Source: Geminocystis sp050753365
GTDB taxonomy: Bacteria; Cyanobacteriota; Cyanobacteriia; Cyanobacteriales; Cyanobacteriaceae
Direction: 5' to 3'
Length of the DNA: 64,000 nucleotides
NCBI RefSeq assembly: GCF_050753365.1
Contig: NZ_JBLZFY010000006.1
Coordinates: 31,605-95,604 of the forward strand
The notes under the pieces were generated by a model, which saw only the letters and a program-made list of their open reading frames with translations, did not search any database and was not told the origin of the DNA. Shown here piece by piece: positions 34,874-44,600 of this stretch (its first letter is position 1; each line of letters starts with the position of its first letter). Position numbers and translations under genes: made by a program.

Positions 34874-37117
34874 ATGTTCTTAAATACTTCCAATAACTCT
34901 CACAATGTAATCTCCGAAAGCCCCGAATTGAATCAATCAGTATATCTAAATAACAATAATCAGATAGTAGAGGATGACGAGATTGATATTGGTGAATTGT
35001 TCAAAATTCTTCAAAGAAGAAGTTTAATTATCATTGGTACAACTATTACTTTAACATCCTTGGGGGTAGCGTGGGTTTTGAGTAAACCTCCTGTTTATAC
35101 TGGTACGGTTAAAATGCAGGTGGAATCAGTAAATGCAGGTGGTTCTGGATTAGGAAACTTAGGTGGTTTAGCCGGAATGGCAGCTGCCACTAGTGGAGCT
35201 GGTTCTGTGCTACGAAGTACTGGTTTGGACTATGAAAGTTTAACTACTCTTTTAAAAAGTCCTTTTGTGATGGACTCCATCATTCAAGATATACAACAAA
35301 AATATCCAGCAATAATTTACTTACCTGATCCCAATTTAGAAGAACAAGAAAAAGAAATCTTGTCAGAAAACTTTAATGTTCGACAACCAGGGTTGAACAA
35401 AATGTTGGAAATCAGCTATAAAAGTCAGTCAAAGAAAAAAATCTTAGATATTTTAAATGAGGTGGTAAATGGTTATTTACAATTTCAAGCAAAAGAATCA
35501 GTTCAAAATCCTACACAACAACTGGAATTTACAAGAAATCAAATCGATCGATCTCGTCAAAGAGTAGCTAATTTAGAGTCACAGGTAGAAAATTTCTTGA
35601 TCAAGAATACTTTAATTAGCCCTGAGTCACGAGGTGCTTCTATAAGTGCACAGAATGGCTTTCTACGGCAAGAAAGACAAAGAATATTGTTAGAATTAGA
35701 AGGTGCAAAAAAACTTTCTGCCAGACTACAACAACAGTTAAGATTAACTCCTGAAGACGGAGTAATTGTAACTCGTTTAAATCGTGAACCTTACTATATC
35801 AAACTTCTTACCCAAATCAAAGATTTAGAATTAAAAATAGCGACAGAAGGAATTAGATTAGGATCAGAAAATCCTACTATTGAACAATTGGAAAAAGAAA
35901 GAGAAGAATTAGTTGTTTTACTCGATCAAGAAAGTCAAAGAATTTTAGGTATGCCCTACAAAAATTTATCTTTAGATACTTTTTCATCTTTCTCTAGTAC
36001 TCCTACCGTAACACAACAATTTTTTGATGTTAATAATCAAATTCAAGTTTTAGAAGCTAGAAGGCAAGGAATCAATCAAGCCCAAGTAGCATTAAATCAA
36101 GAGATAAATAATTTATCTACTCTCAATAAAGAATTTATTAGTCTTCAACGAGAATTAAGAATTGCCACAGAAAACTTAACCCGATTACTAGCCTTGAGAG
36201 AAAACTTGGAAATTGAAGTGGCAAGACAGTTTTCTCCTTGGCGATTATTAACACCAATCGACGAAAGTATTGTTGTTGAAGATTCTGGAAAGACAAAGAT
36301 ACTTGCTTTAATTGGTATAGGGAGTTTATTTGTTGGTATTATGCTTGGTTTTCTGGTAGATAAATTAGACCCTAAACTATATAGTACAATCGACGTTAAA
36401 AAGATTGTGGGTTTACCCGTGTTAGGGACAATTCCTAATAATAGAAAATTGTTTAGTCTGAATCCCCAAAAATTTGCTCAGAAAGAGTTACTGGTTTTAA
36501 AAGGTTTATTTACTGATAATTCTAAGGGTTTTAATCTGGATAATTATTTTTCTATTTATAATAATATTAATGCTCTGAGTTCAACTCGATCGATCAAATC
36601 CATTACGATGGCTACTGTTGATGCTAATCAAGGACAATCGATCATTAGTATTTATTTAGCCAAAGCCGCAACCTTAGTAGGCAAAAAAGTGTTATTAGTC
36701 GATATGAATTTGCGAGAGCCTAAGTTGCATAATTATTTAGGGTTAGAAAACACCAAAGGAATTAGTGATGTTATCACGAATGATATTCCTGTCAATGATG
36801 CCATTCAAACCTCAAAATTAGATAACCTATTTGTACTGACGGCGGGTAGTCAAATCGCTAATCCTGTGGGCATTTTATCTTCTGATAAGATGGAAAGTGT
36901 CACTCAAACACTAAAAAATGAATTTGATTTTGTTATTTATAACACCCCTCAATTAATGGAATTTTCTGATGCAAAAATTGTGACTCCCTTAACGGAAGGA
37001 TTGTTATTTATCATTGCTTTAGGAAAAACTAACAATGCAAATTTAGAAAAAGTAATAGGTGAATTGCAAATAGCGAGATTATCTGTATTAGGAATGATTA
37101 TTAATGGAGAAGGATAA
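34874..37117 (+). CDS. Wzz/Wzc-like polysaccharide co-polymerase with degenerate kinase domain
   Basis: 747 residues. A Wzz chain-length domain with TM1 (about 52-72), a long periplasmic coiled-coil region, TM2 (about 475-495) and a cytoplasmic CpsD/BY-kinase-like domain (from about 570). The nucleotide-binding motifs are altered: Walker A reads ANQGQSII with Gln588 where Lys is expected, Walker A' has Asp610-Met-Asn612, and the Walker B aspartate is replaced (FVIYNTPQ, Asn690). No C-terminal tyrosine cluster is present. It probably controls chain length or export without kinase activity (inference). The frame is intact, so it is not a pseudogene. Confidence 0.85.
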   Translation: MFLNTSNNSHNVISESPELNQSVYLNNNNQIVEDDEIDIGELFKILQRRSLIIIGTTITLTSLGVAWVLSKPPVYTGTVKMQVESVNAGGSGLGNLGGLAGMAAATSGAGSVLRSTGLDYESLTTLLKSPFVMDSIIQDIQQKYPAIIYLPDPNLEEQEKEILSENFNVRQPGLNKMLEISYKSQSKKKILDILNEVVNGYLQFQAKESVQNPTQQLEFTRNQIDRSRQRVANLESQVENFLIKNTLISPESRGASISAQNGFLRQERQRILLELEGAKKLSARLQQQLRLTPEDGVIVTRLNREPYYIKLLTQIKDLELKIATEGIRLGSENPTIEQLEKEREELVVLLDQESQRILGMPYKNLSLDTFSSFSSTPTVTQQFFDVNNQIQVLEARRQGINQAQVALNQEINNLSTLNKEFISLQRELRIATENLTRLLALRENLEIEVARQFSPWRLLTPIDESIVVEDSGKTKILALIGIGSLFVGIMLGFLVDKLDPKLYSTIDVKKIVGLPVLGTIPNNRKLFSLNPQKFAQKELLVLKGLFTDNSKGFNLDNYFSIYNNINALSSTRSIKSITMATVDANQGQSIISIYLAKAATLVGKKVLLVDMNLREPKLHNYLGLENTKGISDVITNDIPVNDAIQTSKLDNLFVLTAGSQIANPVGILSSDKMESVTQTLKNEFDFVIYNTPQLMEFSDAKIVTPLTEGLLFIIALGKTNNANLEKVIGELQIARLSVLGMIINGEG

Positions 37118-37179
37118 TAGATAATAAAGTTAAAATTCTTCCCTCTCCCAATCAGTAAACTTAAATACGTCTTAGCTTA

Positions 37180-39570
37180 TTAAAGTATATCTTTTCTTTT
37201 TTGCATAAACCATGCGATCGAGATATAAATAAAACTATGGAGAAGGAGAATTTGCCAGTTTAAACTAAGGTTACTCCAATCAGGATCATAAACATCGGTG
37301 ATTTTGAACGGAGGCTCAATTTCCGTGCCATCTGGTAATATCTTCACTTCAGGTACAAGATTATTAATATTGACCAATGAGCCATAAGCACCTACAGACC
37401 AACGACTAATCATCGACCATGACAAATATTTACCGATACCCTCTATTTTGAATAACACGCCAGAAAAGATGATTTGAGGTAACAAAAGCAAGGGTAAAGC
37501 GCTGTTGGCTTGGGTACTATTTTTCACTGTAGCAGAAATCATTAAGCCTAGGCACATGGAAGCAAAAAGAGTTAAAAATGTAGTGATACTAACCCCTGCT
37601 AACCATGAAATGGTTTCCGATTCTGGAGGAGAAAAAGCAAATAAAATCACCCCTACCATCAAGATAGTTTGTAAAAATGCTAACCCACTTAATACCCCTA
37701 TTTTTGATTTTAAATAGGCAAATAAATTAAGGTTTACTAATCTTTCTCGTAAATAAATATCGTTCTCTTTTACTATTTCTTGTAAAGAGGTGGATAAGCC
37801 AACCCAAATCGCCGCCGAAGTGAAGACAAATAAGACAGTTTGAGTTAAAGGTGCTAAGGCAGGATCAGCTTCTTCTGGTAAAATAAAAGGTTCACTTTCT
37901 CTGATAGCTAAATCAATTAAAAATATGCCAATAGGAGCTGTTAATAAAGAGATAATTAAGTTCGTTTTATCTCTAATCATTAATTGATAATATCTTTGGG
38001 ATAAAATTGCTATTTGTTTTAATAAATTGCTCTTAACTTTTTTAGGCTTAATAGTGGCTTTATTTTGATGATCTGTACCTAATTTTTTTGTTATATATTT
38101 ATCGTAAAATTCTGATTTTTTAAATTTATTGGATGTATCAAAAACCGCCTCTTTACTATCTAATTGTATATAAATATCAGCAAAATCTCCCGTTGTTAAA
38201 TTAAAGAATTTAGTAGCGTCTTCATAATCTCCAAAATAACATAAATTGCCCCCTTGCCCTAAAAATACCAGTCGATCGCAGAGGTTGATATTAGTAGTTG
38301 CATGGGTAACAAGAATAACTGTTCTTCCTTGATCAGCTAATTTTCTCAATAATTGCATCATTTTTTTGTCTAACCCCGGATCTAATCCAGAAGTAGGTTC
38401 ATCAAGGAAAAATAACTTAGGATCAACTAATAATTCTACTCCGATCGAAACCCTTTTTAACTGTCCACCGCTCAAATTTTTCACAAAAACATCACGCCTT
38501 TCTACCATCTCAATATCCACTAAAGTTTTTTCGATAATGGCATCAATATCAGTATCAGGAGGCAATCTTAATTTAGCTGTATAGCGTAAAACTTCTTCTA
38601 CTCTCAAATCACGATGAATAATATCAGCTTGAGGTACATAACCTATTTGATTGCGATAAATATTAAAATTATTTCTTAAGTTTTCACCGTTTAAATATAC
38701 AGTACCCGAAGTTGTCGGTTCAATACCCAATAAAGTGCGCATAAAAGTTGATTTTCCTGCCCCACTTCCCCCCACTAAAGCTACTAATTGCCCCGGTTCA
38801 ATAGGTAAAGAAATGTCATTTAATAACGTAATAGATTTACCGTTTTTATCTTTAACAACCCGTAAAATATTTTCTGCATCTAAACGGATATTTTCACCGC
38901 TATCAGCGATGAGTAATTCATCCCCGTGAATAACTAAAGTATAGGGAGCAATTTTGATAACTGAACCAGATTTTAAGTTGACTTTTCCATCAACTTTGAC
39001 ATCATCAACAAATACCCCATTACTGCTATGATCATATAAAACATATTCCCCTTCTTTTTGATAGTCAATAACGGCGTGTTTACGAGAAACTGTAGGAGCA
39101 ATTAATTGTAAATTAGCAGTTTCATCTCTGCCTAAAACGGTAGATTTTTGCTTTAAAGAAATAGATTTTTTGCTAATATTTTCAGTAGAAAAAGCCTTAC
39201 TAGGATCAAAAAATTGAATGGTGACTAAAACATTGACATTTTGCCCTATTCTGATGGTATCACCGTTATTTAATCGATAACCTTCCGTGGGAGTAATTAA
39301 AGAGTTATTGATAAATAATTTATTACTACTAGCATTATTTCGATCGCCATCAAAGATATAATAATCATTGTTAATTTTTTCGATCGTAGCTTGACAACGA
39401 CTAATTACGGACCAATCCGATGGTAAAATAAAATCAGCTAAACTGGGATCTCTTCCTAAAATATGTTGAGGTTTTCTTAACTCAAAATAAGGAGAAATTT
39501 GACCTTGATTATTAACAATAATATAAGGAGAGGTTGCCAAAACAGTGGAACTACTAGAAAAACTATTCAT
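37180..39570 (-). CDS. FHA-domain ABC transporter (ABCG-type half transporter)
   Basis: 796 residues. Two forkhead-associated domains (about 20-110 with HILGRDPSLADF, and about 130-215 with TVLGRDETANLQL and VSRKHAVIDY) precede an ABC ATPase (Walker A GGSGAGKST, signature LSGGQLKRVSIG, Walker B LFFLDEPTSGLDPG). An ABC2-type membrane domain with about six helices follows. FHA domains bind phosphothreonine, so transport may be controlled by Ser/Thr kinases. The substrate is unknown. It converges with the Wzc-like gene, so a role in envelope polymer or lipid export is conceivable but unproven. Confidence 0.88.
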   Translation of the reverse strand: MNSFSSSSTVLATSPYIIVNNQGQISPYFELRKPQHILGRDPSLADFILPSDWSVISRCQATIEKINNDYYIFDGDRNNASSNKLFINNSLITPTEGYRLNNGDTIRIGQNVNVLVTIQFFDPSKAFSTENISKKSISLKQKSTVLGRDETANLQLIAPTVSRKHAVIDYQKEGEYVLYDHSSNGVFVDDVKVDGKVNLKSGSVIKIAPYTLVIHGDELLIADSGENIRLDAENILRVVKDKNGKSITLLNDISLPIEPGQLVALVGGSGAGKSTFMRTLLGIEPTTSGTVYLNGENLRNNFNIYRNQIGYVPQADIIHRDLRVEEVLRYTAKLRLPPDTDIDAIIEKTLVDIEMVERRDVFVKNLSGGQLKRVSIGVELLVDPKLFFLDEPTSGLDPGLDKKMMQLLRKLADQGRTVILVTHATTNINLCDRLVFLGQGGNLCYFGDYEDATKFFNLTTGDFADIYIQLDSKEAVFDTSNKFKKSEFYDKYITKKLGTDHQNKATIKPKKVKSNLLKQIAILSQRYYQLMIRDKTNLIISLLTAPIGIFLIDLAIRESEPFILPEEADPALAPLTQTVLFVFTSAAIWVGLSTSLQEIVKENDIYLRERLVNLNLFAYLKSKIGVLSGLAFLQTILMVGVILFAFSPPESETISWLAGVSITTFLTLFASMCLGLMISATVKNSTQANSALPLLLLPQIIFSGVLFKIEGIGKYLSWSMISRWSVGAYGSLVNINNLVPEVKILPDGTEIEPPFKITDVYDPDWSNLSLNWQILLLHSFIYISIAWFMQKRKDIL

Positions 39571-39748
39571 AGAGTAATTTAATGAAGTGGGGGTATTGCC
39601 TACAATTTATTTATCATTTTACTGAAAAATTAACAAGAAAATTCTTAAGTTTAATTATAAACTGGGAGGTATCCAAGTTTACGGATAAATTTTATTATAT
39701 AATAAAAAATAGATAAAATCATTGCACAAAATGGTAAAATAAAAAATA

Positions 39749-40201
39749 ATGATGATAACAAATCAAAGTAAATATTTACAAAAATTATATGAAAAAGATG
39801 ATAATTTATGGTTAGAAAAAACTATTGAGTTATTAAAACAAAAAAGATTTAATGACTTAGATTTAGACAATTTAATTGAGGAGTTAGAAAGTTTGGGAAG
39901 ACGAGATAAATCAGCAGTAAGGAGTCTAACAGAACAAATTATTAGGTATCTTTTATTATTGCAATACTGGCAACAAGAATCTATCAGAAATGCTAGTCAT
40001 TGGCGTTCAGAAATTGTTAGTTTTCGCAGTCAAATAGAAGCTGATTTAACAACAAATTTAAAGATTTTTTTAGAAAAAAAATTATCTAAAATATATCAAT
40101 CTGCTTTAAGATATAGTCAGGAAAAAACAAATCATTCTGTTGATTTTCCTCAAAATTGTCCTTATAGTCTTGAACAAGTTTTAGATCAAAATTATTTCTA
40201 A
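39749..40201 (+). CDS. DUF29-family protein
   Basis: 150 residues, mostly helical. The pattern YEKDDNLWLEKTIELLKQKRF, then NLIEELESLGRRDKSAVRS, and the central LLQYWQQESIRNASHWRSEI are typical of DUF29, a family abundant in cyanobacteria with unknown function. Two ATG codons occur in tandem; the first is used. Confidence 0.87.
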   Translation: MMITNQSKYLQKLYEKDDNLWLEKTIELLKQKRFNDLDLDNLIEELESLGRRDKSAVRSLTEQIIRYLLLLQYWQQESIRNASHWRSEIVSFRSQIEADLTTNLKIFLEKKLSKIYQSALRYSQEKTNHSVDFPQNCPYSLEQVLDQNYF

Positions 40202-40210
40202 TTATAATTT

Positions 40211-40259
40211 ATTCATTATTCATTATTCATTATTCATTATTCATTATTAACTATTAACC
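40211..40259 (+). repeat. Heptamer array ATTCATT abutting a start codon
   Basis: Five perfect copies of ATTCATT then ATTAACT and ATTAACC. The last base is immediately before the ATG at 40260. Confidence 0.92.
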
Positions 40260-40775
40260 ATGATTTCAACATTTTTATTAACTCTTTTATTGATGATTGG
40301 TTTATTCTTTTTCATTCGAGGAAGTATCAAAGATAGAACTGAAATTGTTACAATATCTTGTCAAGATAGTCAAGATAATATATTAAGTTATTTAAGGGAT
40401 TATTTTCAACAAAGAGCCTATAAAGTAAGCTCGATCGAACCTGATACCAATAAAGTTACCTTAGAAGGTTTAGTCTCTCCTAGTGTTTTTTTAGCAGTTT
40501 TTTTAAGTTTTTTAGCAGGTTGTGGATTGTTTTGTTTTGCCCTAGTTTTATCAATGTTATTTTCCACAGAAACTTACTTATTTATTTGGCTATTAATACT
40601 TTCTCCATTAGCAGGTTTTTTCTATTGGAAAGGTGCAAAAAGAATCGAAAAAGTAGCCTTTCGTTTAGATGAAAATAATCAATCCAATGATACTATAATT
40701 ACTATTCAAGCTCATCGAGATGAGTTGATTCAATTACAAACAAATTTCCCTTTTAATTATTCCGTCAAAGAATAA
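40260..40775 (+). CDS. CCB1-like (DUF3529) cytochrome b6f haem assembly factor
   Basis: 171 residues. One N-terminal helix (FLLTLLLMIGLFFFIRGSIKDRTE), a soluble segment, then two central helices (about 80-125) and a soluble tail. Length, topology and the opening motif resemble the cyanobacterial/plastid CCB1 family, which helps attach haem c(i) to cytochrome b6. This is from memory of the family and not a search. No Shine-Dalgarno sequence is present; the start abuts a heptamer array. Confidence 0.55.
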   Translation: MISTFLLTLLLMIGLFFFIRGSIKDRTEIVTISCQDSQDNILSYLRDYFQQRAYKVSSIEPDTNKVTLEGLVSPSVFLAVFLSFLAGCGLFCFALVLSMLFSTETYLFIWLLILSPLAGFFYWKGAKRIEKVAFRLDENNQSNDTIITIQAHRDELIQLQTNFPFNYSVKE

Positions 40776-40906
40776 TGGAGAATTAAGAATGCAGAATTGA
40801 GAATGCAGAATGTAGAATAAAAATAAGAGACAGGTAAGGAGAATTTGGAATTAGGAGACTAAAAGACAGGTGGAATTAACAAATAGTTATTATTTTCTGA
40901 TGGGGG

Positions 40907-40928
40907 GGGGCTTAATATATTAAGCCCC
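40907..40928. repeat. Perfect 22-base palindrome next to a nine-G run
   Basis: GGGGCTTAATA followed directly by its exact reverse complement, with five more G bases in front. Three ACTCATT heptamers follow at 40935-40955. Confidence 0.85.
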
Positions 40929-41008
40929 TACGTTACTCATTACTCATTACTCATTACTTTTCCCTTTCTTCATCATTGGACTTTTTTATCACACCCTATT
41001 AAAGATTT

Positions 41009-41383
41009 ATGCAGTTAACCACTCAAGAAATTAGTTACTATCGAGATCAATTAGCCGAATGTGAACCTGCTATGATGGCATTAGATATGATTGAAGATGC
41101 TGAAGGTGATTTAGAAGATGGTGCAACCTCGATCGCACTTGCCATAGGACAATCGATCGATCGGGTGGATTGGTTAGATGGTTGGGCGAAACGCTGTCGG
41201 GTAGCCATTTGTGAGGAAAATTTAAGAGCAGATTTACAAGATAATTACATTGAAACCGCAGTAAATGCCCTATTAGAGAAAAAAATTTGCCCTCCCCTAT
41301 TAATAACTCCTGTTATTATTTATGTTATTAAACAAGGAATAGAGCAATTTTGTGAGCCTCTTTCTTATAGAGTGAATAGTTGA
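41009..41383 (+). CDS. Hypothetical cyanobacterial protein
   Basis: 124 residues, soluble, acidic N-terminal half (LAECEPAMMALDMIEDAEGDLEDG) followed by SIDRVDWLDGWAKRCRVAICEENLRAD. I recognise no domain. The coding pattern is even and the sequence looks like a maintained protein. No known operon partner. Confidence 0.65.
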   Translation: MQLTTQEISYYRDQLAECEPAMMALDMIEDAEGDLEDGATSIALAIGQSIDRVDWLDGWAKRCRVAICEENLRADLQDNYIETAVNALLEKKICPPLLITPVIIYVIKQGIEQFCEPLSYRVNS

Positions 41384-41446
41384 TAGTGAATAATGAATAG
41401 TGAATAGTTATTAAAATAGACGTTAGTATAAATAATATCAGGTTTC

Positions 41447-41560
41447 GAGATTGCTTCGTTACCTCGCAATGACAATTTTAGTAATTTTTACATGAGTCGC
41501 TTTAGCAGACGTTAGCTATTAGCCATCAGATTGCTTCCTGCCTCGCAACGCTGCGCGATT
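41447..41560. repeat. Two copies of the GAGATTGCTTCG-type repeat
   Basis: One copy at 41447-41475 and a degenerate one at about 41528-41560, in the spacer before the sensor kinase. The adjacent 41376-41410 carries ATAGTGAAT-type tandem units. Confidence 0.65.
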
Positions 41561-41603
41561 TATTACATGATGGGTTATTGATTAACGACTAAAACTATTT
41601 TTA

Positions 41604-41652
41604 CTTCTTCATTCTTTATTCTTCATTCTTCATTCTTCATTCTTCATTCCTA
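41604..41652 (+). repeat. Heptamer array ATTCTTC just before the sensor kinase start
   Basis: CTTCTTC, ATTCTTT, four perfect ATTCTTC and ATTCCTA, then nine bases to the ATG at 41662. Confidence 0.9.
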
Positions 41653-41661
41653 ATTTAAACT

Positions 41662-44600
41662 ATGGCTTTCCATGAGGAATTAAATCAGACAATTATTGAC
41701 TATCACCCTATTCTGATTTTACCCGATACTTCTTTTACAGATGTGGTAAAAAAAATGGCGATGGGATATGAATATTTGATAGTGGTAAATAATTTAATTC
41801 CCATTGGTGTTATTTGTCAGAAAACCATCCTCAAAATAATTGCTTCTAATGTGAATATTTATTCTTTTAGGGCAAAAAATTTTTGTGAGAGTTTTCCCTG
41901 TTATCAAGAAAAAGAATTACCTAATATCTTTATTCTTGCTGAAAATATTTATCATAAAAAATATCCCATTTATGGATGTTTAAATGAAGATAATAATATC
42001 ATAGGAATTATATCGGCTAAAAGTCTTTGTCGTTACTTTAATACTGAATCTTTTTATCAAAGTATTCCTATATCAGAGTTAATTGAACCTAATTTAACTG
42101 TTGTCCATGAAAATAATAGTATATTGTCTATTATAAAAAAACTAAGTAGTAATAACAATATTGATGGATTTATTTTTGAGCATGATTGTCGTTTAAAAAT
42201 CTTTACTTATCAAACATTAATAAATAATCTTCTTATTCCTGATTGGAAAAACAAAACTATTGCGGAATTAAAACTTAATGAGTTACCCTGTCGGGAAGAT
42301 ACTGAAAAAATTAGTCTAATTAGCAACTTAATAGTAGAAAATTCTTATCTATTAATTAACCATGATTTTCCTCATTCAGAAATTAATTCTTGTTTGGTAA
42401 CTGATTATTCTAATGACTATAAAGATAATTCTGATAATTATTATTTTAAAATATACGATCGATTAAATATCATCAGCGCTCATCATTTAATCAAAGTATT
42501 AACCCCTTCTTGGCAACAGGAATATTTAAGACAACAACAAAAAGAATTAAACAGAATAAAAACCGCTTTTAAAGTAGAAAAAAAACAGGTTGAGCAAGAA
42601 AAATTACTATCACAACTTAGTCAACGCATTCGCAAATCTTTACATTTAGAAGAAATTTTAAACAGTACTGTTAATGAAGTAAGACAGTTTTTAGATTGCG
42701 ATCGAGTCATCGTTTATCAATTATACCCCGATGGTGACGGAGTTATTATCGCCGAATCTGTCGTCAAGGGAGTAATGTCGATCGTTGGTAGAGTAGTACA
42801 AGATCATTGTTTTGTCAAAGACTTTATCCAACCTTATCTCAACGGGAGGATTCAAGCCGTTAACAACGTTTTCGAGGCTAATCTTTCCCCTTGTCATTTA
42901 GATTTATTATTGGGTATAGAAATACAAGCTAACCTAGTGGTGCCGATTATATTCCATGATGGTTTATGGGGATTACTCGCAGCCCAAAATTGCCGTCAAC
43001 CCCGTCACTGGTTAGAAGATGAATTAGAATTACTGCAAAAATTAGCGGCACAAGTTGCGATCGCAATACAACAATCAGAATACGCCCAAAAAGCCCTCCA
43101 AGTGGCACAATATCAAACCGCCATTGCTAGTTTAGGCAACACTGCCTTAATCAATAATGACTTAGAAACCCTAATGGAAACCACCGTTAAGATTGTGGGG
43201 GAAACTCTCAAAGTCGAATATTGCGATTTGTTACAATTACAACCAAATAGAGCCTCTTTTGTGTTAAGAGCAGGGATAGGTTGGACAAAAGAATGGATAG
43301 GGTTAGCTCAAATTGGTTCGTCACCTCGTTGGATGCCGGGTTATACATTAAAAGTCATGAATCCAGTCATCACAGAAGACTTGATGATAGAAACCCGTTT
43401 TAGCCCTTCCCCCATTCTACACAATACTGGTATTATCAGCGCTGCTACCGTTAATATTGGCGGAAAATGGGATTGTTTTGGGGTTATGGGTATCTACAGT
43501 AAAACCCCCCGTAAATTCACTCCCGAAGAAATTAACTTCTTACAAACCGTTGCCAATGTTTTAGCTACTGCTATTGATAGGACTCGATCGCAACGACAAC
43601 TAGATTACTTTTTTAACTTATCCCTAGATATGTTTTGTATCACAGGGGTAGATGGTTCATTTAAACGAGTCAACTCTAGTTTTTTAACTACCCTAGGATA
43701 TAATTCCAGTGAGATGATCAATCAAAATATGCTATCTTTTGTTCATCCTGACGATGTGGAAATTACCAAAGAAGAATTAGAAAAACTCAGTAATGGTTTC
43801 CCTAGCGTTAACTTTGAAAACCGTTGGTTAACCAGTGATGGGCAATATCGATGGTTAGCATGGAAAAGCCTCCCCTACGAAGAAGGTATTATTTACGCCA
43901 CCGCCAGAGACATAACCTTAGCCAAACAAGCCGAATCGCAACTGCGCATCCTCAATGAAGAATTAGAAAGTCGAGTCAAAGATAGGACAGAAGAACTCGA
44001 ACACACTACCACTCAATTAAGAACATTTGTCCAGACTACTGGTACAGTTTTAGTGGTACTCAATCAAGATTATCGTATAGTAGAGTGGAACGAAGAAGCA
44101 GAAAAAGTGTTTGGTTGGCGTAGAGATTCAGTTTTAGGAGAAGACTATTTCCTATTGTTTATTCCTCCATCTGAAAGAGAGTCTTTTAAAAATACATTAA
44201 ATCTCACTTTACACCAAGGACAAGTTCATCGTAATTTAGAGAACAAAGTATTAACTGCCGATGGTAACGAAAGAACAATATTATGGAATGTTAACCGTTT
44301 TACCGATAATCATGGAGAAGGCATTGGTATTATTGCCTGTGGGCAAGACATCGAAGAAGTAAGATTAGCCCAACTTCGTTTAAAATTAAGTGAACAACGT
44401 TTTCGCAGTATTTTTCATCAAGCTGCCGTTGGTATTCTCCAAGTAAGTCTCCCCGGTAAACTAGCTTTAGTCAATGACAAGTTTAGTCAATTAATCGGTT
44501 ATTCCCGTGATGAGTTAGTGGATATAGATTTTCATTCCCTCATTCATCTCGATGATGTTTCTCCTACCCTGACAGATTTATCTAGTTTATTAGGAGGAAA

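Noticed and set aside
40211..41652. Repeat arrays as a CRISPR locus
   Set aside because: Units are 7-8 bases, directly head to tail, with no spacers and no cas genes.
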